NCBI GenBank assembly: GCA_947629675.1
Contig: CANREM010000007.1
Span: 1-64,000 of the forward strand
Direction of reading: 5' to 3'
Length of the DNA: 64,000 nt
Source: an uncultured Clostridia bacterium
GTDB taxonomy: Bacteria > Bacillota > Clostridia > Christensenellales > Borkfalkiaceae
Under the pieces are notes generated by a model. It worked only from the letters and a program-made list of their open reading frames with translations, did not search any database and was not told the DNA's origin. Positions 48,378 through 56,113 of the stretch are shown here, one piece after another; position 1 is the stretch's first letter, and the number at the start of each line of letters is the position of its first letter. A program made the position numbers and the translations under genes.

Positions 48378-51300
48378 ATGAAACGGAAAACAAGGATCTT
48401 TTTGGCTGCGTTTCTCGCGCTCATCGCCGCGCTCTGCCTGTTTGCGGCATGCGGCGGCGGGAAGAAGGTCAAGCTCTCCTTCGAGCCAAACGGCGGGCAC
48501 ATGGAGAGGACCTCTTACTCGGTCAAAGTCGGGGAGGAGTTCACCCTGCCCGAGCCGGAGCGCGACGGCTATGCGTTCGAAGGCTGGTACGAAAGCGAGA
48601 ATTATAACGGGGCAAAGGCTCCCTCCGTCGTCACGGCCGAAAAGAATACGAAGTACTATGCAAAATGGTCGCAGCTCTTCAAGGTCACCTTCGACCTCGG
48701 CGGCGGAACGATGACAGTCGGCGAAGTCCCCGTCGCGGAGGGGGCCAACCTTCTCTCCGCGCTCACCTCCGCGCTGGACGGCAAAGTTCCCCAAAAGAGC
48801 GATCACCTCTTCGGAGAATGGCTGCTTTCGGGCAACCCCGTCACGGAAAGCACCGTCATGCCGAAAAACAATATCACCCTCACCGCGCACTACAAGGTCA
48901 AATGCACCGTCGAAGTGTATCTTCAGGGCGCGAACGGCTATGAGAAGGGGGAGACGCAGACGGAATACGCTTATGCGGGGACTTCATATACGCCCGTATT
49001 CCTTCCCGAAGGGTATGAGCTGAACCCCGACGCAGCCGGGTCCGTTGTGACGAAAACGGTCTCCGAGAATGCCGCCGATAACGCGTTCGTACTCTACTTC
49101 GACCGCGCACGCATCACCGTGACCTATATCGCCGATCTTCCCGGGGATGAGACCGCCCAGCCCGCCGTCCGCACCTATTCGTACGGAGAGAGCGTCACCG
49201 CCCCCGAGATCTTCGGGCAAAGCGGCTACCTCTTCCTCGGCTGGGCGGCGGAGGAGGGCGGCGAAGTCCTCTATCACACGGATGCCATTGCAAGCCGTCT
49301 GCACGGCGAAGGGGCACCCGAGGCGGACAGCTTTACAGCCGAAAAGAGCATGACGCTCTACGGCGTGTGGGCAAAGGCCTATCTCGACGTCTTTCACGGG
49401 AGCGACTTCCTCTACCTCGATCCCGAGGAGCCGTCAGCAGCCTATCTCGAGCGCGGCGGCATCCTCTTCAAGGGGAGCTACCGTGCATCGACAAAACTCT
49501 TCACCTTCAACGAAGATTCAACGAATACGATCGACGGGAAGATCGTCGGCGAGGGCGCGTTCGTCCTCTACAGCGAGGCCCGTCTCGGGCGCGTCAGTAC
49601 CCTCTATCAGAACAACGCGCTCGAGGAAAGCGTCCATCTCACCTTTGACGAATACAACGGCGTGACCTACAGAAGGGACACGGATCTTTCCGAAGGGACG
49701 TATACCGTCGACGATGAGGGCGAATATGTCGCCACCTTCACATCGGGGCCTCTTTCGGGCAAGACGCGCGTCTTTCTCCTCGGCACCCTCACGCGGATCA
49801 CCGATGAGGGGGCAACGGACGAACGCTCCGTCTTTATGGAACGCAACGAAGAGGAGTTCGCCATCGGCAGGCTCGTACACTACTATGTGCTTGAGAACGG
49901 CGTCTACAACTCCATCGCTCCCTACGACAGCATCACCTTCAACGGCTTCGGCGTGTGCAGTTATGTAGACCAAAACGGCGAGACACAGTACTATTATTAT
50001 GAGAAAAACGAGGACGGCACCTACGACCTCCTCTACTCCGACCGGGAAAACGTCTTTATGACCGTCTCCCTCGACGGGGACGGCGAGGGATATTGGACAT
50101 ATTCCTCCGCCCTCGATACGTGCTACTCTCTCAAAGACGGCGGTACGCTCGAGCTTGACGGATGCGGCAAGGGCAAATATACGGATAAGGACGGCACCCT
50201 CTTCGAGGGCTACTTCATGACCGCCGAGTCCGCCTTCGGGGGAAGCATCATCCGTCTCTTCAAAATAGAGGATCCGACGGGCGGCTATACCTTCCTCGTC
50301 ACGCCCATCATCGTCCCCGGCATCCCCACGCCCATGGGATATGAGACGGAGATCGTCCCGAACGGCTACGGCGAATATCACTATTGCGACGCATCTTCCG
50401 TCTACTATGCACCTCTCATCGTCATGGACGAAGAGGGGGAGGGGACGGCCAAACTCTACGGCTATATGAGCGACCAGAGCTACGCACTCGTCGCCCGCGG
50501 GAAGTATACCTATGACGCAAAGCTGATGCGCTATACCTTCACCGCGGAAACATATCCCGAGATCATGCCCGACATCCTCACAAGCCCCTTCGACGTGAGG
50601 GAAGTGAAGTCCTTCGTATTCGGGCTTGGCATTCGCGCAACTTCCACCTCCACCCGTCAGATCGCCTATTGGTACGAGATGACGCTCAAGAATGAAAGCA
50701 AAGAGGTATATTCCGAGACCTATAAGAATGGGGACGCGGAACTTACTTTCATCGGCGCGGTCGTCATCTATAAGGACGCGAGTGGAAACGTACGCTCAGG
50801 CTCCTTCATCGAGGACTACGAGGGCTACACCGCGGTCGTTCTCTCCAACGGTCAAAGGGAACCCACCGTCCTCATCGTCGATCTCGACGAAGAGGCGGGG
50901 ACATTCTCCGTCATCTCGGGGTTTGTCGGCACCTACAACGCCCTCACGGCAAACGGCTCGGGCGCGGACGGCGACACCCTCCGCTTCACGGGCAACGGGC
51001 AGGAGGCGATCTACACGCAGAAGGCGCAGGAGGAAGAGGGCGAGGATACCGTCTACAACGGCACTTACCGGACGACGGGCGAATACAAGGGGCAGGCCCC
51101 CATCTATGTATTTACGGCGGACGGACTTTCTTTCCGCTTCATCATGGTCGGTTCCTCTTCATCGAGCTACTTTGCCCGTTTTGCGGAGGACACCGCGGGA
51201 GAATACTTCGAAGCGGAAGAAAAAGAAGGCCAATATGTCCAAAAGGAGGGCGGCACGACCTTGCGTCTGGACGGCTACGGCATCGAGGCCGTCTATACCC

Positions 51301-53465
51301 CCAAGGAGGGCGATCCCATCGAGGGGAACTACAGCTACGCGGACGGCGTCGTCGAATTGCTCGTCGCGAACGAGCAGGGCACGGTCGTCGGCAGGATCGT
51401 CTTTGACCTCCGCGGCGGCAAGCTGTTCACGGCCCGCGGCGGCGAGGCGGACACCTACTTCCTCGCAGACAATCAGGAGGTGAAAAACCTCGGCTTCATT
51501 CTCGACGGCTACGGCCACCTTCAGGTCTATACGACGGTGCGGGACAACGAGGGGAGCAGAGTGGAATTCATCGACAGAGAGGGCACTTACGCCCGCAACG
51601 GCAATTCCTATCTTCTCAGCTATCGTGAAAACAATGCACCCGTTGAGGTCAAGGGGCACAGCGGATATCTCACGCTCGGCGGCAACATGTACCGCTGTAT
51701 CATCGCCGAACATCCCGAGTCCGCCCGCAGCTATGTGTGCGAGGAGGACCTCACCGTCATCACCCTCGACGGCTACGGCGGCGCGACGAGGTATAAGGCG
51801 GACGGGGGCGTCGAGGAGGGCTTCTATACCCTCATCACAGAGGGCATGTTCTACTATACCAACGGCGGCGATGCGAACTCCTTTGACGGCTGCATCTACC
51901 ACTATGACATTGAAAAGGGCGTAGCGGTCGCATCCGACCTCAAGGAGATGGGGTACTACACATCCGACCTCGAGGCCATCCGCTTCTCCGAATACGGCAC
52001 GATGGTCTACAACGACACCAACTATTTCTACGATGTGGATGCGGACGGAAAGGTCACCATCTATCACCGCGGCGGAGACGCACCGAACGTATACGGCTTT
52101 GTGGGCGAGGTTTTCGGCACCTTCGATGCAGAGAAGATCTGGGACGGCAAGACCTACCACCGCTCCTCGAGTGCCAGCGTGCCCTTCGAGCGTGCGAGCG
52201 GAGATGAGGGCAACTATCCCATCATCCAGACGGAGAACGTAGAGGGGGAGGACGGCTCCACGACGGAGAAAAAGACCGCCCTTCAAGTCGAACGTCTCGT
52301 ATTCGCCCCCGCCGGAAGCGGCACCTTCCGCGTGTCCGGCACCGCCACGATCGGCGGCAGGGGATATACTTGCACCGTCGTCAAGGAGACGGACGCCTTC
52401 TATTTCACCGTAGGGAATTTCCGCTTCGACATCACGGTGAATTACAGCGGCTATGACGCCGAGAGCGGGAGCGGAGCAAACGACAATACCTTCACGGTCA
52501 CGGCGATGCACACGCAGATGTCCCTGCGTTCGGAGACCTTCATGTATGAGTATCTCATGCTCTATCTCTACCTCGGCATCCAGATCCCCGATGACTTCGG
52601 TACGATCGACCTTATGAATGAATACAACACGTCGGGCGAGGTGGGAAGACGGTATGTGAATGCAAACTTCGGCGAAGATTCCCTCATGTATGATGCGAAC
52701 GGGAACATCGTCTCCATCCGGGAGAAGGCATACGAATTCGATGAGGAGAGCGGCCTCTACACCGTCGACCTCGGTGAACTTGAGGACGGCTACAGCTACA
52801 TTCTCCGCTTCTATGTGACGACGAGCTTTGTGAGCTTCGGTGCCTCTTATACCTACCGTGTGGCGGGCTTCAACCGTGTGCAGACGCTTGTCAGCGGCGA
52901 ATACACCCTCGAGATCGAGCGCGTCATTGCAAGCGACATGATCGCCATGGGCAGCATCTACTCCGTTCCCACCCTCAAAAAGAACGGCACCTCGATCGTG
53001 ATCGATCCCGAAAAGGACGACGTGGTCCGCAGCGGCGTTGCGAAGATCTGCTTCATCCTGCGCACACAGAACGAAGAGGGGAAGGCCGTCTCCGCCAAGT
53101 ACTTTGTCCTCTCTCTGACGGAGAAGGACGCAGAGATCATGGAAGGGGAGGAGCGCGTTCCCGGCTACGCGCCCTTCGCATCCTTCACCGTGGAAGAAAA
53201 GGAAGCGACGACCCGCTACACCGCGGACGGCAAGAGCTATGTCGACATGACGGCGGACGGGGAAGTTCTGCTCCTTTGCATCGCCTCCGAGGAAGAGGGG
53301 GCTGCTCCCACCTACTACATGCCTTCCGCCACAACGCATAATACGGACGGAAGCTATACGGCGACGGTCTCCGACGTCCTCGACTACACCGTCAGGATCG
53401 AGAGCGACGGAATGGTGACGCTCACCGCCGTCGAAAAGACGCCCGCCCCCGAAGCGGGAGAGTAA
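48378..53465 (+). CDS. Large lipoprotein with InlB-type repeats and an unassigned LDGYGxxxY repeat
   Basis: Lipobox CLFAAC; GYAFEGWYESENYNGAKAP..KYYAKW; repeated LxLDGYGxAxYxxxxGxxxxGxY segments. Confidence 0.85.
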   Translation: MKRKTRIFLAAFLALIAALCLFAACGGGKKVKLSFEPNGGHMERTSYSVKVGEEFTLPEPERDGYAFEGWYESENYNGAKAPSVVTAEKNTKYYAKWSQLFKVTFDLGGGTMTVGEVPVAEGANLLSALTSALDGKVPQKSDHLFGEWLLSGNPVTESTVMPKNNITLTAHYKVKCTVEVYLQGANGYEKGETQTEYAYAGTSYTPVFLPEGYELNPDAAGSVVTKTVSENAADNAFVLYFDRARITVTYIADLPGDETAQPAVRTYSYGESVTAPEIFGQSGYLFLGWAAEEGGEVLYHTDAIASRLHGEGAPEADSFTAEKSMTLYGVWAKAYLDVFHGSDFLYLDPEEPSAAYLERGGILFKGSYRASTKLFTFNEDSTNTIDGKIVGEGAFVLYSEARLGRVSTLYQNNALEESVHLTFDEYNGVTYRRDTDLSEGTYTVDDEGEYVATFTSGPLSGKTRVFLLGTLTRITDEGATDERSVFMERNEEEFAIGRLVHYYVLENGVYNSIAPYDSITFNGFGVCSYVDQNGETQYYYYEKNEDGTYDLLYSDRENVFMTVSLDGDGEGYWTYSSALDTCYSLKDGGTLELDGCGKGKYTDKDGTLFEGYFMTAESAFGGSIIRLFKIEDPTGGYTFLVTPIIVPGIPTPMGYETEIVPNGYGEYHYCDASSVYYAPLIVMDEEGEGTAKLYGYMSDQSYALVARGKYTYDAKLMRYTFTAETYPEIMPDILTSPFDVREVKSFVFGLGIRATSTSTRQIAYWYEMTLKNESKEVYSETYKNGDAELTFIGAVVIYKDASGNVRSGSFIEDYEGYTAVVLSNGQREPTVLIVDLDEEAGTFSVISGFVGTYNALTANGSGADGDTLRFTGNGQEAIYTQKAQEEEGEDTVYNGTYRTTGEYKGQAPIYVFTADGLSFRFIMVGSSSSSYFARFAEDTAGEYFEAEEKEGQYVQKEGGTTLRLDGYGIEAVYTPKEGDPIEGNYSYADGVVELLVANEQGTVVGRIVFDLRGGKLFTARGGEADTYFLADNQEVKNLGFILDGYGHLQVYTTVRDNEGSRVEFIDREGTYARNGNSYLLSYRENNAPVEVKGHSGYLTLGGNMYRCIIAEHPESARSYVCEEDLTVITLDGYGGATRYKADGGVEEGFYTLITEGMFYYTNGGDANSFDGCIYHYDIEKGVAVASDLKEMGYYTSDLEAIRFSEYGTMVYNDTNYFYDVDADGKVTIYHRGGDAPNVYGFVGEVFGTFDAEKIWDGKTYHRSSSASVPFERASGDEGNYPIIQTENVEGEDGSTTEKKTALQVERLVFAPAGSGTFRVSGTATIGGRGYTCTVVKETDAFYFTVGNFRFDITVNYSGYDAESGSGANDNTFTVTAMHTQMSLRSETFMYEYLMLYLYLGIQIPDDFGTIDLMNEYNTSGEVGRRYVNANFGEDSLMYDANGNIVSIREKAYEFDEESGLYTVDLGELEDGYSYILRFYVTTSFVSFGASYTYRVAGFNRVQTLVSGEYTLEIERVIASDMIAMGSIYSVPTLKKNGTSIVIDPEKDDVVRSGVAKICFILRTQNEEGKAVSAKYFVLSLTEKDAEIMEGEERVPGYAPFASFTVEEKEATTRYTADGKSYVDMTADGEVLLLCIASEEEGAAPTYYMPSATTHNTDGSYTATVSDVLDYTVRIESDGMVTLTAVEKTPAPEAGE

Positions 53466-53484
53466 ATTTTCAGCCCGATACAGA

Positions 53485-53514
53485 GGAGGCCTGCTTATTT
53501 TGCAGGCCTCCTTT
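53485..53514 (+). terminator. Terminator-like hairpin ending the operon
   Basis: GGAGGCCTGC-ttatttt-GCAGGCCTCC-TTT. Confidence 0.65.
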
Positions 53515-53596
53515 CCGCGCTATAAGGCAGCGGTAGAACTCTTGAAAATATTGCAAAAATTGCTTGACAAAAGTTTCATTTTCTTTTCACAATACG

Positions 53597-53625
53597 TTGA
53601 CATTTCATGCGGGGGGAACTATAAT
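53597..53625 (+). promoter_or_regulatory. Perfect-consensus sigma-A promoter
   Basis: TTGACA-N17-TATAAT. Confidence 0.9.
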
Positions 53626-53660
53626 AGGGAAAGTAAAATTTTTCTGTAAAGGAGAAGAAT

Positions 53661-54818
53661 ATGAAAAAGACAGTCATTATAGCAGGTGTTCTCGCCACCG
53701 CACTCTTTGCAAGCGTCGGTCTCGGCGCATGCTCGATCACAGACGGCGGGAACTACAGCGAGACCTTCGAGGGCGTGATCTCCACCGAGACGTACACGTC
53801 ACAGGATGCTGCCGCCAAGGCATTCATCGAACACGAGATCGTGGACGGTTCCGCGACAGTCGCCTATGAGAAGCAGGCGGACCTCACACAGGAGGAGATT
53901 GCCGCGCTCAATCTCGGCGATGTGAAGGCGGAGGACGTCGTCTCTGCGGAGATGGGTTCCGTTACCTATTCCCCCGTGTCGAAAGCGCGCGCCGCACAAT
54001 TTGCCGCGGATACATCCGTTTCCGGCGGGAAAGAGGTCAGCCTCATCATTTTGGGCTTTGAGGACAACGCCTTCCGTTACTACATCCCTCAGCCGAGCGT
54101 AGGAGAGACGATCTCCAAGAGCTATCTCGACAGCGTTTGCGACCTCTCTTCCTATACGAACTTCACGATGACCGCTAAGTCTACGACCTCCGTGAATTCG
54201 ACGGTCACCGTGCAGGGCCGTACGCAGAGCGTCAAGTACACGATGGACCTTTCCATCACCCTCAAAGTGACGGAGACGGCCGCCATGATCAAGACGACCA
54301 CCTCCGCGAAGGGCAACTTCCCCGCAGAGGAAGGCATGCCGGAAGGGACACAGAGCGCGACCGTCTACATCGTGGTCGAAAATGGCGCACTCGTCGCCTA
54401 TTCGCAGACAAACGGCGGGACTTACCAGAGAAACGACTATGCCTTCGCCGACTACGACTCGCTCGCAGAACTCTTCAATTATCAGCAACCCGACATCGAC
54501 CATACCCTCTTCGAAAAGACCAAGACGGGCTTCAAGCTCTCCCCCGATAAGTTCGACGAATATGTCGAGGAATATCTCGGCGACGAAATGGACAACTTCA
54601 ACGGTCTGATCCCCCAGATCAAGGGCGAAGCGACCTACTTCGTGACGGACGGCAGGCTCGCAAAGGGCACGGCAAAAGTCTCCGCCAAGGGCGGTGCCTC
54701 CGAGCAAGGTATGTCGATCTCCATCTCCATCGGTGCCTCCGCGACGACGACTTACACCGATTTCGGCACGACGGTCGTCACCCTTCCCGCCGAGATCGTT
54801 GTTCCCTCCGTTTCATGA
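53661..54818 (+). CDS. Hypothetical lipoprotein (385 aa)
   Basis: Lipobox SVGLGAC; consensus promoter, RBS aaaggagaag. Confidence 0.85.
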   Translation: MKKTVIIAGVLATALFASVGLGACSITDGGNYSETFEGVISTETYTSQDAAAKAFIEHEIVDGSATVAYEKQADLTQEEIAALNLGDVKAEDVVSAEMGSVTYSPVSKARAAQFAADTSVSGGKEVSLIILGFEDNAFRYYIPQPSVGETISKSYLDSVCDLSSYTNFTMTAKSTTSVNSTVTVQGRTQSVKYTMDLSITLKVTETAAMIKTTTSAKGNFPAEEGMPEGTQSATVYIVVENGALVAYSQTNGGTYQRNDYAFADYDSLAELFNYQQPDIDHTLFEKTKTGFKLSPDKFDEYVEEYLGDEMDNFNGLIPQIKGEATYFVTDGRLAKGTAKVSAKGGASEQGMSISISIGASATTTYTDFGTTVVTLPAEIVVPSVS

Positions 54819-54827
54819 TACTAAACA

Positions 54828-54859
54828 AAAAGAGGACCTGCGTTGCGCAGGTCCTTTTT
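54828..54859 (+). terminator. Rho-independent terminator
   Basis: AGGACCTGCG-ttg-CGCAGGTCCT-TTTT. Confidence 0.85.
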
Positions 54860-54956
54860 CTGTAAACGAAAACCACGCGATAGTCGCGTGGTTCAAAAGA
54901 GGCTTAGCCGATGAACAGAAAAAATGTAGAGCAATGAAAGGGAAGAATGTCTCTTG

Positions 54957-55005
54957 GCTGCCCCTTGAGGGGGAGCTGTCGAGGCGAAGCCGAGACTGAG
55001 GGGGT
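54957..55005 (+). repeat. Two-hairpin dispersed repeat module
   Basis: gccccttgagggggagctgtcgaggcgaagccgagactgaggggg. Confidence 0.75.
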
Positions 55006-55030
55006 GTCATTCTATTAAGTCCTTTGATGT

Positions 55031-55762
55031 CTATTCGGGAAGATAATTTTCGAAGATGATGTTGTCGACGAATTTTCTCGCCTGCGCCTCGTCCTCTTCG
55101 GAGCGCACCGTCCAGCCGAGTTTGAACCCCTTGAACTTCGTGACCCGTTTTCTCGGCAGGTCGGCAAAGCAGTAGCTCACAAAGTCGGGCTTCACCGTGA
55201 AGTTGAGGGAAAGATTTTTCACGATGCGCGCCTTTATCCGCCAAAGAGGAGAGCCGCCGAAGTCCTCCTTTGTCGTTCTCGCCGTGGCAAGCACGCCGCA
55301 AAGAATGTGCGGGCGCAGCTTTTTGAACGCCTTCACATAGAGGGGCTGGAAGGATTGGATGGCATATTCGCCCGTGTAGCCCTCGAGGGCGTCGGAGAGG
55401 GCGGAGGCGATCTCCTTTCCCTTCACGCCGTCCATGCTCTTGATTTCGATGAGAAGGGGCGTGCGTCCCCCGACAAACCGCAGAAATTCCTCGAAGGTCG
55501 GGATGCGTTCCTTCCCCTCGAGCAGGAGGGCTTTGACTTCCTCGAGGGTGCAATCGGCAACCGCCCGCCCATCTCCCGTCATGCGGAAAAGGGTGTCGTC
55601 GTGGAAGATGACGAGCTTTTTATCCTTCGTAAAGCGCACATCCGTCTCGATGGGAAAGCCGTGCAAAATGGCTGCCTCGAAGGCGGGAAGGGAGTTCTCG
55701 GGCCGTATTTCATCGTGCAGTCCGCGGTGCGCGATCGGCGTTTTCAGCAAAAAATTTTCCAT
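55031..55762 (-). CDS. Glycerophosphodiester phosphodiesterase
   Basis: IAHRGLHDEIRPENSLPAFEAAILHGFPIETDVRFTKDKKLVIFHDDTLFRMT; start MENFLL chosen from promoter position. Confidence 0.93.
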   Translation of the reverse strand: MENFLLKTPIAHRGLHDEIRPENSLPAFEAAILHGFPIETDVRFTKDKKLVIFHDDTLFRMTGDGRAVADCTLEEVKALLLEGKERIPTFEEFLRFVGGRTPLLIEIKSMDGVKGKEIASALSDALEGYTGEYAIQSFQPLYVKAFKKLRPHILCGVLATARTTKEDFGGSPLWRIKARIVKNLSLNFTVKPDFVSYCFADLPRKRVTKFKGFKLGWTVRSEEDEAQARKFVDNIIFENYLPE

Positions 55763-55769
55763 ATCCATG

Positions 55770-55798
55770 ATTATAGCGCATCGTTTACAAAATTGCAA
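55770..55798 (-). promoter_or_regulatory. Promoter of the phosphodiesterase gene
   Basis: Minus strand TTGCAA-N17-TATAAT. Confidence 0.75.
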
Positions 55799-55829
55799 CC
55801 CCGCATTTTTTGCTTTTTGCGCAAAATGC

Positions 55830-55859
55830 TTGCAAATTTCTCCCGCCTTGTGCTATACT
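55830..55859 (+). promoter_or_regulatory. Promoter driving the structured RNA / lipoprotein leader
   Basis: TTGCAA-N18-TATACT. Confidence 0.65.
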
Positions 55860-55863
55860 GACA

Positions 55864-56020
55864 TTGCGACACAAATGAATATTTTGTTGATAATGGGCTA
55901 TACCATGGGCATAGGTGTATCCTCTTTTTCCCATTTTCAACCGAAGGAAAAATCATTTGTGTCGCAACAATATGGGATACTACTTACGCGGCGTCCCGTA
56001 TTGGGGCGTCTTTTATTTTA
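55864..56020 (+). ncRNA. Candidate structured RNA or attenuated leader: long nested hairpin followed by intrinsic terminator
   Basis: 15-bp perfect outer stem (55864-55878/55953-55967), inner 11/12-bp stem (55886-55897/55930-55941), apical 6-bp stem (55899-55904/55914-55919), then 8-bp hairpin 55990-56010 with T-rich tail. Confidence 0.55.
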
Positions 56021-56113
56021 TTCGCCCCTCATCCCGAGGGCGTTTATTCACCCCTCATCCCGAGGGCGTTAGCCCGAGCGGATCTTTCCCGAAAATTTTT
56101 TGGAGGTATTCCT

